Origin: Avena insularis
Taxonomy: Eukaryota > Streptophyta > Magnoliopsida > Poales > Poaceae
Direction: 5' to 3'
NCBI GenBank assembly: GCA_023614405.1
Contig: CM042694.1
Location: 478,923,392-478,987,391 of the forward strand
DNA length: 64,000 nt
The stretch's first letter is position 1. Each line of letters opens with the position of its first letter. Positions 45,421 to 56,962 of the stretch are shown here, in pieces. The notes beneath the pieces were generated by a model, which did not search any database, had not been told where the DNA came from, and saw only the letters and a list, made by a program, of their open reading frames with translations. A program made the translations under genes and the position numbers.

Positions 45421-46683
45421 ATTGCTGCAACAAATAGGGTCATTAGTATCATCATGGTGGTGGAGAGACCAAAGGAAAATCAGGAACACCTGGTGCAGCG
45501 TCCGACTTATTTTGTCAGCGAGGTCTTGACATAATCAAAACAGCGATATCTGCACTATCAAAAGTTGGCTTACGGTGTTTTCCTAGCATCTCGTAAGTTA
45601 CGACACTATTTTCAGGAGCATCCAATTACCGTGGTGAGCAAAGCTCCCATGAGAGACATAATCAACAACAGCGACGCCACAGGACGTGTCGCCAAATGGG
45701 GCATAGAGCTCTCATCTTTCGATATTGAGTATAAACCTCGGAAAGCAATCAAATCCCAGATCCTTGCTGACTTTGTCGCTGATTGGACAGAGACAAAGGA
45801 GAACATGGTCCTCCCTGAGTTGGAATACTGGACCCTCTTTTTTGATGGGTCTAAGGCTCGAGGGGGCTCGGGGGCTGGCATGGTGCTCAAATCACCCCAC
45901 GGAGATAAACTATTATACGTGTTGCAGATCCACTTCACAGCGACAAACAATATTGCCGAGTATGAAGCACTGCTGCATGTAATCCGGATTGCTAAGGATA
46001 TTGGCATCCGACGTTTGATGTGTTATGGAGATTTGGCTCTTGTTGCTCAGCAAGTCTCGGATATTTGTAATGCAAATAAGCACATGGCAGCATATAAAGC
46101 TGTCGTGGATGATCTATCTAAATCGTTCGAAGGGTTTGAAGTTCAACACATCCCTCGAGCAGAAAATGAGGAAGCAGATGCACTATCTCGAATAGGCTCT
46201 GCGCGGAAAGAGGTCCCGGATGGCGCATTTTTAGAGGACCTCAAACTTCCCTCGATAAAGGGAGTAGATGAGGAATATCCGACCAAATCCGAGTCACCTT
46301 TAATAGCAGTTCTGGCTGTAAATCCCAGCTGGACTCAACCCTATCTTGACGACTTGGTAGATGGCAAATTACCCGAAGACGAGGTGCTGAGCCGGCAGAT
46401 TATCCGACGAGCAAAAGCCTATACTATTGTTAAAGGTGAGCTCCATAAACGGAGTGTTTCTGGGGTTTTTCAGCGCTGTGTATCTCCGGAAGAAGGAGTG
46501 GAGATCTTAAGAGAAATCCATGAAGGCGAGTGTGGTCACCACGCAGCAGCCAAATCTTTAGTGGCAAAAGCTTTTCGACATGGATTTTTCTGGCTTACAG
46601 CTCAGGCAGATGCCGAACGATTAGTCAAGACATGCAAAGGCTGCCAAAAGTACGCCAAGCAAGATCATGTTCCGGCCGATTAG
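45421..46683 (+). pseudogene. pol: Tat-A RNase H, second (archaeal-type) RNase H and integrase zinc finger
   Basis: The first RNase H reads LYIAATNRVISI: the canonical Asp-Ala-Ser is missing, as is usual in Tat elements. The 372-aa open segment from 45565 holds the rest (KLAYGVFLASRKLRHYF, AKWGIELSSFDIEYKPRKAI). Next comes a complete second RNase H (TLFFDGSKARGGSGAG, NIAEYEALLHVIR, CYGDLALVAQQVS, ENEEADALSRIG; Asp-Glu-Asp-Asp pattern). It ends in the integrase HHCC finger (GECGHHAAAKSLVAKAFRHG, CKGCQKYAKQ), closed by a TAG at 46681. Confidence 0.85.
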
Positions 46684-47604
46684 CTGCGAACAATACCTAT
46701 AACATGGCCTTTTGTGGTCTGGGAGCTTGATATGGTAGGACCCTTTAAACGGGCACCAAGTGGATTCTCGCACCTCTTAGTGATGGTGGACAAATTCACA
46801 AAGTGGATCGAGGCTAAACCTGTCACTAATTGTGATGGAGCAACAGCCAAAAGATTTGTCAAGAATGTTATAATCCGGTATGGTTATCCGCATAGCATTA
46901 TCACGGACAATGGGACTAACTTTTCTATGGGAGAACTAGCTGAATTCTGCGATGAGCAAAATATCCGGCTTGACATTGCGTTAGTCGCACATCCACAGGC
47001 TAACGGATAAGTCGAAAGAGCAAATGGTTTAATTCTACAAGGCTTGAAACCGAGACTCGAAGCACCACTGAGACGTGCTGCGGGGGCTTGGGCAGAGGAA
47101 CTACCCTCTGTAATTTGGAGTTTGCGAACAACTCCGAACAGGTCAACAGGATACACACCTTTCTTCTTGGTCTATGGCGTAGAAGTAGTTCTTCCTAGTG
47201 ATTTAATTCATACTTCTCCTAGAGTAGCCGCGTATATCGAAGAGGATGCCGAGATTTCTCGACAAAATGATCTCGACTTAGTCGAAGAAGTTCGCGTCGT
47301 TGCTGAAATGAGATCTACACCTATCGGCGAAGTTACGCAAAGTATCATAGCGAGAGTCGAACTAGATCTTTTAATAAAGGTGATTTGGTTCTCCGCTTGT
47401 GCAACAAAGAAAGCACAAACTTTCCCGGTATGGGAAGGGCCCTTTTAGTTAGTCGAGTAATGCACAATGGATCGTACTACTTAGCGACATGAGGCCGATC
47501 AAAGAAAGACATGCTACTAAGAAGAAAGAGCTAGAGGCAGTACAAATCCGGATGAGTTAGACAGACCATGGAATATTGCTCAGCTACGTCCCTTTTATTC
47601 TTAG
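46684..47604 (+). pseudogene. pol: Tat-A integrase core and C-terminus
   Basis: In frame after the TAG: VWELDMVGPFKRAP (Asp), MVDKFTKWIEAKPV, SIITDNGTNFSMGE (Asp), then ALVAHPQANG, a TAA in place of a Gln codon, and VERANGLILQGLKPRL (Glu), followed by SLRTTPNRSTGYTPFFLVYG. The DDE triad is complete, but the frame carries at least two stops. The last part (PWNIAQLRPFYS) ends at 47604. Confidence 0.85.
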
Positions 47605-48188
47605 TTTATCCTTCTTTGTAATCATACATATGTACATGTTCTGTGAGAAATAAAAGTTTTGGTTACCTCAAAGTTTTCCTGAGAAGTTTTTACCATCTTA
47701 TTTCCTAATGATCATGTCATAGTCGAAAATCCCAGAATGCTTGAAAGTACTTTATGCTCATGTTCATTCTGGTTTAGATTTCCGACTCTAAAACTGCTAC
47801 CTTTGGGTATAACTCTAAAAAATTCTAGTATTTACTTAGGTTATTTGTCTGATTGCTGGATGCGGGTATTTTCCAAGTAGTGAATTGTTGGTACTAGAAG
47901 TCGGCTTTGTTTCTGAGTTTAAACTGGTTTATCAATTGAGCTCCGTTGCTCGGCAAAGTTTCCGGCTGAAGGTTTAGCCGGCTCACGAAAGGGACGAGGC
48001 GAAAAGCCAGATAAACGATAAGTAGATACGAAAAATTCTAAGTGCTTGTGCAAACATTTCAAGCACACAAAAAGTCTAAAACAAAAGTGTTGAATAGATA
48101 AAAAAACTTAGCACTAGCAAAAGCCATAGTACTTTATATTTACAAAACGCATCATGTTCTTTCACAGAATAATACATAAGTTTGTGGT
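47605..48188. other. Spacer between Tat-A pol and the convergent antisense gene
   Basis: AT-rich, no ORF. An AATAAA on the plus strand at 47649-47654 lies 45 bp after the pol stop. The two genes point at each other across this 0.58-kb spacer. Confidence 0.6.
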
Positions 48189-51100
48189 CTATGATGCAGG
48201 AGGAGATGAAGGATCTACTGGCTCGCTGGTCACTCCGCCTTGGTATCGTTCCGAGATGTCCGGATCCGAGGTGGTCCGTTCATCGTCGGAAACTTCTTTG
48301 GCGTCTTCTGGAGGAGGTGGTGGAGTATCCATGCGGGTGAAGAAGGGCACCTCGTAGCTGGTCAGGTCAGCTACGTGGCACCCATATACCGTGCAGGAGT
48401 GCATGATGGCTTGAAGGTCCTGCTCCAGGCCGTCTTCATCTACCTTGCAGTACCCTTTAGTCACTTGCCATATTTCCATGTTTCCATGGTGGCTCATGAC
48501 CATGGAGAGGGCATTATCTGTGGCGATCAGCGTAGGACATGTTCGATCGAATGAGCTACGGCATCTCCTTGGCCTTCTCCCGTACCTGGAAGTCCGACAT
48601 GCTTGGCATGTCCGGAAACTTGAGAGACTCGCCAATATCCTCAAGGGATTGGCGGTAGTCATGAAGAAGATCACCGACTTGGGTAAGCCGGTGAGTGCGG
48701 GGCTTGGATGAGGAGGAGTCCGTCAAGTTCAGAGGACCTATACACAAAATGAAGATAAGGAAAAACCAACATTGATAAAAGTCGAGGAAATGATAAGTCA
48801 GATAGATGGAACTTACCAAGAATTACGTCGTCAATCTTGGCTTTCTCCTCCCGGAGGCTCTGGAGTTCAGCCCGGAGTGCTTGGGAGATATTCTTCTCTC
48901 TGTCAACCTCATTCTTGAGGTCCGAGATAACTTTATCTTGAGCAGCAATCTTGCGATCGCGCTCTTGAGTGGCCATGGAGGAGGATTCCAGGACTTGAGC
49001 TATGCTCGTTTCATGATCCACCTTGAGCTTTTCTAGCTCTTGGCGAAGTCCTTTGTTCTCCACCACCAAGGTCTTGAGGTTCTCGGCCTCTTCAATCATA
49101 GCGATGGATTGTTTCACCAAGGCTGTAAGTCAAAAAAGAACAATAGTTCAGAAAAATTCGACATTAAAAAGCAAAAGGCAAGGTTTGAATCTCGAAATGT
49201 TTACCTTCAGCTTTATCCTTGGCTACCTTGAGCTCAGCATTTTTAAACCGGAGAGCTTTGATCTCTCTCCGCTTATTACAGACATTGGACAATAATTCCT
49301 GGTTATAGGAACATACTTTCTGTAAGTCAGAATACCCAAAGTCAGAAAGCTACTTAAGACTCGGGCTAATATTTTTACTAAATATCAGCACAAGCCTTGG
49401 CGGCTACACTAGTTCGTTCTTTGGCATCCTAACGAAAGCATAAACTCGGATTCTATATCCTACTTCATGCTTGGGGGCTAGAGGATATGATATAACATAA
49501 TGTAAAAACAAGAGTTCGAATTCCGACTTACATATTGCTCGCGGGTGAGTTTGTCTAAACCCGCGTTCACTTCAGCTGCCACCTTCTCCGCGAGAGTAAG
49601 AGGGATCACTGGAGCTGTTGGAAGCTCGCTAGTCCTGATCCTCTTGCCGCGAAGGCGGACTTGAGTAAGAAGGTCGGAGAACTTGACGTCTTCTGCTTCT
49701 TGCGCCTCCTCTTCGGGGGATAGATGGCTTTTGTCCAGGACTTGCCTGGCCAGCCGCTGGATCTCCTCTACAGACTTCCGGGTCAGGCCAAATTTGGCAA
49801 GACCCGGATTGTTGAGGAGGTTGTCGGCGAAGACTTCAGCCGAGGGATCATTACCCGAAGAGGGTTCACCCTTATCTTGAGTGGCCTTGCTGGTGGTGAC
49901 GTCGATTATCAAGGATCGTCGGCTCCGCTTGAGGAGCCGGATCTTTTGCAATCACCAGAGAAGGGATGATCGCCGGAGTTGCAGAAGGTTGAGGGGCCGG
50001 AGTCGGAGGAGCCACGGCAGGGGAAGCTATTGTAAGCTTCGTCTGGCGCAAGGGCTTCAAAGAAGTCCCCTTCCCCTTGCCCTTGATGATTGATTTTGCT
50101 CTGAGAAGGTAGTAAAGTCGGAAACATTACATCTCGGAAAGAAACTTGAATAAACAACAAAGGCAGAAAAGTTGTGACAGAAAGGTTACCTCTTCACGAC
50201 TGGCACCTCCTTTGTGCCAACTGCTACTGTCGGAGCTTTGCGCTTCTTGAGCGCAAGATCCGGCAGTGGAACCACTTCCACCTCCTGAGAGAACTCCGGA
50301 GGGTATCCTTCGAGCGGAGCAAGTTCCGACTCGGGGATGTCAGCAAGCTGAAAACAAGAAAACGTATCAGCATTGCAATGTAACTCGAAGATAGAAACAC
50401 ATAAAAGATGTGATGATAAAAGCTTACCGGAACCACGGGGTTTTACGCCATGTGCATGTCCAGAGAAACCTCTGGAATCCGCCTCTCGATCCGCTCCTTG
50501 ATCATCCACTTGATCTGGGTTATGTAGCCCTGAGTGGTGTAGGCTTTGGGCTGATGCAGAGGGAGTCGGTCAGGGAAGACGTGACGGAATGCATCAGTCT
50601 ATCCCCGTGGTACTGAAGTGGCTAGATCCGGCGTGAGACCCAGCACTGGACCAAGTCGGATCCCTTCAGACCCTTGTGCTTGATCAGATATTCGATCCGC
50701 CTCTTAGCGAGGATCAGATCATCTGTGAGAGACGGAGCAACCTCGTCCCAGGAAGGTTGAGCCGTGGCGGCTCCGTCGACAAAAGCCGGCAAAGCAGTAG
50801 CTTTGCCGGGAGCCGGAATATCCCGATGATAGAAAAAAGTAGCTGGCCATTATTTGACCGAGTCACTAGCAGAAATTTTGGGATATGCCCGATCTCGTCT
50901 AAGAGAAAAACTAATGATGCCGGTGATGTAAGGAACACCGGCAGTGATGGAATTCCTCTGGACATGAAAGTAAAATCGGAAGAGAAGCAAACTCGGCCTA
51001 ATGTCGAGAAAGCCCTCGCAAAGCGCAGCGTATGCGCTCATCTCTAGAAGGGAGTTGGGAGGAAGATTGTGGAGTTGAACTCCATAGTGGTCAATCACCT

Positions 51101-51375
51101 CGGAGAAGAACTCCGAGGGAGGAAAGGACAAACCTCGGTCCAGATGGGTGCGAAGTGGGGCGCTTCGCCCTCGTGCGGATTAGGGATGGTCTCATGGAGC
51201 TGCTCGCGCTTGCCGGTGAGGAGGTGAGGAGGCCCTCCTTCTCCATGTTCTTGAGACCTGCTTCATCGAGAGCGCAGGGGATCCAGACTCCCCTGTAGTT
51301 TTCTTTCTCTGCTGCTGCTTCTGCCTTCGCCGCCGCCGCTGCCGCCGCCAAACTGGAGGAAGAAGATGAAGCCAT
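48189..51375 (-). pseudogene. Tat-A antisense gene ('putative gypsy type transposon' family)
   Basis: On the strand opposite to gag-pol. The start at 51375 (MASSSSSSLAAAAA) is followed by KENYRGVWIPCALDEAGLKN. A frameshift near 51110 leads into the Transposase_28-like domain: SFPPSEFFSEVIDHYGVQLH, LPPNSLLEMSAYAALCEGFL, FSLRRDRAYPKISASDSVK. Later coding blocks are separated by apparent introns; for example, a donor GTAAGC near 50425 and an acceptor TTTTCTTGTTTTCAG before LADIPESELAPLEGYPPEF. Further blocks are a basic/proline region, KFGLTRKSVEEIQRLARQVL, a coiled coil (48730-49120: ENKGLRQELEKLKVDHETS) and a C-terminus ending VDPSSPPAS at 48189. Stops and shifts make it a pseudogene. Function unknown. 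Confidence 0.7.
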
Positions 51376-51518
51376 TTTCTCCGGTGGAAGGGTGACCCTA
51401 AAGGGGCGGCGCTGGGAGCTTTGTGGAGGGAGAACGAGGAGGCTCTATGTGCGTAGGAGGATTGGGAGGAAAGAAACGGCAAGGGACTGGTGGAAAGGAG
51501 AAGAGGAAATCTAAACCC

Positions 51519-51525
51519 CTTATAT
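51519..51525 (-). promoter_or_regulatory. TATA-like box of the Tat-A antisense gene
   Basis: GGATATAAGGGG on the minus strand, about 145 bp upstream of the ATG at 51375 and about 415 bp inside the 3' LTR border. It suggests a promoter separate from the LTRs. Confidence 0.45.
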
Positions 51526-51939
51526 CCACCTACCTGCGCCAAGATTCGTGCAAACGCTACAGTGTAACCGCCACGCGTCGTGGAAAGAACTGGGAAGGGC
51601 CCGCGCGATGATTGCGTCGCCTCGATCTCCATGCATGCATTGAAACGGTGCCTCGGTTCCGCGAAACGCGGACCCACCAACGGTCGTGCCGACGAAACGT
51701 CTATCAGATGACGTGACTTGACCATGCTTGTGTCAGGTGGCGTTAGGGACCAATTTCCGGCTTAGTTTAAAAGCGAGCTGGAAAATCCGAGTCACCAATT
51801 GTAAAGTCCGACTTATTTTTAAGACCCAGATCATATCTTTTTGTTGTGAAGTTTCAGGAACCCTTCAAGATTCTGCAAGCCGAAGATCAAGCTAGACGAT
51901 GATAAAATCCGACTTTGGATCTTGGAGGCCTCCGGGGGC

Positions 51940-52463
51940 TGCGGTTGGGGATATACTGTCCGGGTATCCTCACAGTTCCTCACTGACCAAGGTGGCCCAC
52001 TTCGGGTTAGAGCTTTGCTTCACGGGCGGCCCAGTCAGGGAGAGAAGACGGAGTCCAATCCGGCTACGGGAAGGCCCAGAAGACTTACTGACTTAGGCCC
52101 ATAATGTTACTTGTAGTTCAAGATGTACTATGTAACAGACTCTTAGTTGTAGCCGGATAGATCTCTCATGTAAACCCTAGGACGAATATCTATATAAGCC
52201 GTCCTAGGGAGAGCCTTTAGGGCACCAGATAACACTCAATACTTTAGACCCTCAACTCGCACAGGTGAAACCCTTGTAACCCATATTCCGGCTCTGCCGT
52301 ATTACTGGATTGCTAGCAGGAGTAGGATCCGTCCAAAGCCGGCGGATTCGAACCTGGGTAAACTTGTGTGCTCACCGTCCCGGAATACCGTACATCTCAC
52401 ACCCCTCTCTTCCGCACGCCTCGAGGACCCCCTCATGGTGTACTTGTCATCAATCCGACGACA
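51940..52463 (+). repeat. Tat-A 3' LTR
   Basis: Starts TGCGGTTGGGGATATAC (two extra bases versus the 5' LTR) and ends CCGACGACA, followed by TSD AGAGG. The purine tract lies immediately upstream. TATATAA at 52191-52197. Confidence 0.95.
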
Positions 52464-53080
52464 AGAGGGTTAATCTGTGTAGTTAAGGTGTTTGTAGAAA
52501 TGGCCGCATGAGTTTTATTTTGGAAATGTTGATTCAAATTTTTTGAGTGATCTGTAATTAAGCTTGAAAGTCTATGTTTGCTTGGAGAGGTCAAGGGGAA
52601 TTGATTTGATAGGTTTTTGAAAAAGTGGGATCTTAACATATGAACTAGATTCAATTTTCAACTGTCCATTTAATTTATTTGCAAGATGTTTTTGTAAGTT
52701 TGTAAAGCGGGCCTTGATACACTTTTACTTGGTCTAGCAAGGGGTGAAAATAAGTAGAAATGTTTCTGTTAGAAATTTTCTTCTAGGAACACACAAAGTG
52801 ACCTAGTGGCTTAATTTTGTCAAAATGACCATTTTCTTTATTTATTCATAATTGATTTCCTTTTCTTTTGATTTTGTTTGTAATTAGTCTAGATGATGTA
52901 GCATTCACCTTTAAACCATTTCACATCCTTTAGAACAATCAAGCATGGCATATACACTCAATTCTATACTAGTGCAAACACACATGCATTCATATTCTTT
53001 TTCTTAATAGAAGTTTTTGTTAACCCTAAATTGGGTGATTAGAACTTGATAATCTTGATTAAAACTTTTGGGGTGTTACA
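52464..53080 (-). repeat. Tekay 3' LTR, part 2 (U3 start)
   Basis: Continuation after the Tat-A insertion; AGAGG at 52464-52468 is the duplicated target. From about 52540 it is collinear with 61398-61937. It ends TTTTGGGGTGTTACA at 53080, followed by the purine tract (minus: AAGGAGGGAAGGTT). Confidence 0.85.
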
Positions 53081-53159
53081 AACCTTCCCTCCTTAAACAA
53101 AATGTCGTCCCGAGATTTAAGAAAAACTAGGAACTAAAGAGATCTGGAAACTCAGTCCT

Positions 53160-53540
53160 AATGTAATCTTCTCACTCTCAGGTAGATTCTTCTTCGGTAT
53201 GGTTGCTCCACTAGATCTTGAGAAACTTGATACTCCTGTTCCTGGTGGTTCTGAAGGCTTCTTCCAAAATACGAATGGGCACTTCATGATACGTCAGATC
53301 CTTGTTGATATCAATGGCTCGGTGATCGATGTTCTGGAACACTTCGGTCTTCTCTGGCACTTCTAAGCATTTGCGAAGTAACAAGATATGGAACACAATA
53401 TGGATGGCTGACATCTCCTCTGAGAGTTCCAGTTGATAAGATACTTCTCCTCGGCGATTTAAAATCTTGAAGGGTCCAATATATCTGGGGGCTAACTTTC
53501 CTTTCAGTTGAAAACATTGCATTCCCTTCAAAGGCGACAC
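53160..53540 (-). pseudogene. pol: Tekay integrase C-terminus and chromodomain
   Basis: The open part starts MSPLKGMQCFQLKGKLAPRY and has the typical post-integrase GKLAPRYIGPFKILNRRGEV block and an ILEEAFRTTRNRSIKFLKI lead-in to the chromodomain. Beyond a TAG at about 53209, WSNHTEEEST and EDYIRTEFPDLF complete a chromodomain with two further in-frame TGA codons between them. Chromodomains of this clade steer integration to heterochromatin. The stops replace codons expected to be Gln, Trp and Arg, all consistent with C-to-T or G-to-A changes. Confidence 0.75.
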
Positions 53541-53597
53541 TTTGAGATATACAAAATCTGTGACATTGAAGGTCAGGTCTCTACGTCGATTGTCAGC

Positions 53598-54480
53598 CTA
53601 ACTCTTCTGTCTAGATTGGGCGGTCTTGAGGTGTTCACGGACTTTGTGAACCTTCTCTTTGGCTTCTCGTAGGATGTCGGGTCCAAAAATCTGACTCTCT
53701 CCTACTTGCGACCAATTCAAAGGGGTACGACACTTTCTTCCATACAAAAATTCAAATGGGACCATTTGCAAACTGCTTGATAACTGTTGTTGTATGAGAA
53801 TTCTGCGAAAGGCAGACAATCTTCCCATTTTGATCCATACTCTAACACACAAGATCTCAACATATCTTCTAAGATTTGGTTGACTCTTTCAGTCTGTCCA
53901 TCGGTTTGCGGGTGATAAGCTGTGCTGAAATTCAACTTGGTTCCTAATCCTTCTTGGACTTTCTGCCAAAATTTTGAGGTAAATTGGGTTACTCGATCCG
54001 ACACTATGGTCTTAGGGGTTCCATGCTAACTGACAATTCTAGCAATGTACAACTCTGCTAGGTTGTGTTGACAGGTATGAAATGGGTACCTTGGACAGTC
54101 TATCAACTATGACCCAAATAGAGTCATTTCCCCTACTAGAAGTAGGCAAACCGGTGATAAAGTCCATTTCGACAGAATCCCATTTCCATTCCGGAATCTG
54201 CAAGGGTTGCAACAGTCCTGCGGGCCTCTGATGTTCTGCTTTGACTCTCTGACAGATATCACACTTGGCTATGTAGCTTCCGATTTCTCTCTTCATCTTG
54301 TGCCACCAAAATTGCTACTTCAAATCTTGATACATCTTCGTTCCTCCGGGGTGGATAGAATAAAGAGTATCATGAGCTTCCTGCATGATAACTTTCTTCA
54401 GCTCGGAATCTGCTGGCACACAAATACGTCCTTTGTATCACAAAACTCCTTCTTCATCTTCTGTGAATCCAGGTACCTTT
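53598..54480 (-). pseudogene. pol: Tekay integrase (zinc finger and catalytic core) in broken frames
   Basis: Minus-strand pieces read IAKCDICQRVKAEHQRPAGL (the CxxC half of the HHCC finger and the linker), EWKWDSVEMDFITGLP (first catalytic Asp), then SDRVTQFTSKFWQ (second Asp block) and AYHPQTDGQTERVNQ (catalytic Glu). DMLRSCVLEYGSKWEDCLPF is also typical of Ty3/Gypsy integrases. At least two frameshifts and several stops separate the blocks. Confidence 0.75.
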
Positions 54481-54674
54481 CCTGTACCAATACGACATTT
54501 GATTCCGTCGATACTTGCATTTCCTTTCTGGGCTTCCTTGATCTGACTGATCAAAGTGGGTTAAAGTTAAATGCTAGCTAAAAATCCTTTGCTAACTAGC
54601 TCCGTTCTAAATAGCTCCAATTCTTCATGCAAACTTGGCTGGGCTTCTTTGATCATGGTGTTTAACCTACATGG

Positions 54675-54977
54675 CTATCTGCTAAGAGCATCCGCTACCA
54701 CATTGGCTTTGCCTGGGTGATAGTGAATGTCAAGGTCATAATCCTTGATTAACTCTATCCATATCCTTTGCTTCATATTCAGCTCCTTCTGAGTGAAAAT
54801 ATACTTCAGGCTCTTTTGATCTGAATAAATCTCACAGCGATTACCCATAAGGTAATGACGCCATGTCTTCAAGGCTAAAATTACAACTGCTAGTTCAAGA
54901 TCATGGGTAGGGTAGTTTTGCTCATGCTGCTTCAGTTGTCTTGACAAATATGCTATGACTTTTCCTTCTTGCATCAA
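54675..54977 (-). pseudogene. pol: Tekay RNase H
   Basis: The frame contains [20 protein letters not shown], then [33 protein letters not shown] and [10 protein letters not shown]. These are the conserved Gypsy RNase H blocks, with the SDQKSL and ADALSR Asp residues. The first catalytic block (YCDAS, about 55010) is in the preceding frame, so a one-base loss near 54980 splits the domain. Confidence 0.85.
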
Positions 54978-55330
54978 TACACATCCAAGACCAACTTGGA
55001 TGCATCACAATACACATAAAAAGGCTTCTTGATATCTAGCATAATCAAGATTGGGGATGAAATCAATCTCTTCTTGAGTTCTTGAAAACTTTCTTTGCAT
55101 TTATCAGTCCATTCGAACTTCTTGTCTTTCTTCAACAATTGGGTCATTGATCTCGTGATGCTCGAAAATCCTTCAACAAACTTGCGGTAGTATCCCGCTA
55201 ATCCGAGAAATGCACGGACTTGGGTTTGAGTGGTTGGGGCTTTCCATTCTTCAACATCTTTGCTCTTGGCAGGATCAACAACGACTCCTCCTACCGACAC
55301 AATCTGTCCGAGGAATCCTACTTCCTTCAA
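54978..55330 (-). pseudogene. pol: Tekay reverse transcriptase thumb/connection
   Basis: Continues in the same frame as the 543-aa ORF after a single TAG at 55331-55333, where the family has Trp (CEF-W-LKEVGFLG). FLGLAGYYRKFVEGFS and WTDKCKESFQELKKRL are the standard thumb and RNase H linker. It ends in [10 protein letters not shown] just before a frameshift. Confidence 0.85.
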
Positions 55331-56962
55331 CTAGAACTCACATTTGCTAAACTTGGCATACAACTTATGCTCTCTAAGGGTTTCAAGGATGGTTCTCTGG
55401 TGTAACTCATGGTCTTTTTCTGACTTGGAATAGATTAGAATATCATCGATAAAAACATTGACAAACTTATCCAGAAAGTTCATAAAAATCTTATTCATTA
55501 GGTTCATGAAATAAGCGGGGGCATTGGTTAATCCAAAAGACATGACCATATACTCATACAATCCATATATGGTGGTAAAGGCGGTCTTTGGAATATCCTT
55601 TGCATGAATCTTGAGTTGATGATAACCAGTTCTAAGATCAATCTTAGAAAACACTCTAGCACCAGTCAACTGATCAAACAAATCCTCTATCTTTGGCAGT
55701 GGGTACTTGTTCTTGATGGTGACATCATTCAGCTTCCGGTAATCCGTACACAAACGGTTACCTCCATCTTTCTTATCCACAAACAATATAGGCGATCTCC
55801 ATGGCGATGCGCTTGGTTGAATCAGACCTTTCTCCAGCATAGCATCAAGTTGCTTCTCCAGCTCCACTAATTCATATGGGTTCATGCTATAAGGTCTCTG
55901 GGCTATGTGTCTAGTTCCAGGAATTAGTTCAATAATGAACTCGATATCCCGGTCTGGGGGCATACCGGGCAATTCATCTGGGAATACGTCAGGATATTCA
56001 CAGACTACTCTGACTTGGTCTATGGTTGGTTGGGCTAGACTCTTGTTGCATTTGAACTGATGGGGCAAGGTCTCAGATACATGCTCTACTGATACTCCAG
56101 AGCTACTGGTCATGGTTATGGCTTTCTTGGCACAATCGATCAATCCTTTATGTTTCAACATGCAATCCATTCCTAGTACTACTTCTAAACCTTTGGTTCG
56201 AAGTACTATTAGATTGGCATAAAAATCTATTCCATGGATTCTGATAGGTACAGCCTTGCAAAATTTTCTAGCTTTGGTGGTTGAACCAGGTATTTGAACT
56301 ATCATAACATGCTTCAATTTTGTTAGTTGAATCTTACTAGTGCATGCAAATTCTTCTGTAACAAACGAATGCGATACTCCAGAATCAAACAACACTGTTG
56401 CAAGTACTGAGTTAACAGAAAACATACCCAGCACGCCATTGGGCGCTTCCTGACCTTCTTCTGCATTCATGTGGAACAGACGGCTGTTGCGGTTGAGCGA
56501 ATTCCTTGGGGCAAATCTCCTTCTAGTCTGAACATGATGTTGCTGCTGAGCAGGTGCATTCACATTGGTGGTGGCTGCAAGCTTCTTGGGGTACTCATTG
56601 GAGTAGTGACCCTTGACTCCACATTCAAAGCAAGTAATCTTGGACTTGTCTTTGGCGGCAATAGGCACAACATTGCTTCCAGTCCTTGGGGTAGTATTGT
56701 TGTTGTTGTTGTTGTTGGACTTGGGCGGTGCACGGTTGAAATTGTTGGAGTTGCCGAGGTTGTTGTTGTTGTGGTTTCCTCCAGACTTCAAGTTTCCTCC
56801 GCTACGATTGGGGTAGCTTGGACGGGACATCGGGGGTCTGTTGTTTCTTGGGGCATATCCTGCAGGTGGGTTGGGGCGATACTTCTGGGTATTGTGGGAC
56901 CCAATCTGGTGCATCATGCGGTGCTTGCGGTTATCATTGGCTTGGTTTATCTTCCCTTCCAT
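55331..56962 (-). CDS. gag-pol: Tekay gag C-terminus, protease and reverse transcriptase (543 aa open segment)
   Basis: Starts after an in-frame TAG that separates it from the gag capsid frame. About residues 1-110 are an Asn/Gly/Pro-rich linker. The zinc knuckle [18 protein letters not shown] follows at about 114, with the usual fourth Cys replaced by Tyr (CxxCxxxHxxxxY), so it is damaged. The protease motif is [11 protein letters not shown] (Asp-Ser-Gly) at about 192. RT motifs are [47 protein letters not shown] and the catalytic [10 protein letters not shown]. It is the longest intact stretch of this element, but pol is broken at both ends. Confidence 0.9.
   Translation of the reverse strand: MEGKINQANDNRKHRMMHQIGSHNTQKYRPNPPAGYAPRNNRPPMSRPSYPNRSGGNLKSGGNHNNNNLGNSNNFNRAPPKSNNNNNNNTTPRTGSNVVPIAAKDKSKITCFECGVKGHYSNEYPKKLAATTNVNAPAQQQHHVQTRRRFAPRNSLNRNSRLFHMNAEEGQEAPNGVLGMFSVNSVLATVLFDSGVSHSFVTEEFACTSKIQLTKLKHVMIVQIPGSTTKARKFCKAVPIRIHGIDFYANLIVLRTKGLEVVLGMDCMLKHKGLIDCAKKAITMTSSSGVSVEHVSETLPHQFKCNKSLAQPTIDQVRVVCEYPDVFPDELPGMPPDRDIEFIIELIPGTRHIAQRPYSMNPYELVELEKQLDAMLEKGLIQPSASPWRSPILFVDKKDGGNRLCTDYRKLNDVTIKNKYPLPKIEDLFDQLTGARVFSKIDLRTGYHQLKIHAKDIPKTAFTTIYGLYEYMVMSFGLTNAPAYFMNLMNKIFMNFLDKFVNVFIDDILIYSKSEKDHELHQRTILETLREHKLYAKFSKCEF

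Larger units (their letters stand above)
25790..52463 (+). mobile_element. Tat-A: Tat-lineage Gypsy element with antisense gene, TSD AGAGG
   Basis: LTRs at 25790-26304 and 51940-52463; AGAGG at 25785-25789 and 52464-52468. PBS TGGCGCCCACCGTGGGGC at 26307. Plus-strand gag (split by Tat-B), protease, RT, RNase H, second RNase H and integrase end at 47604. A minus-strand intron-containing gene occupies 48189-51375, and a purine tract (GGAGGCCTCCGGGGGC, 51924-51939) precedes the 3' LTR. Without Tat-B it is about 12.6 kb. It is inserted in the U3 of the Tekay 3' LTR. The dual RNase H and antisense ORF place it in the Tat lineage. Confidence 0.9.
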
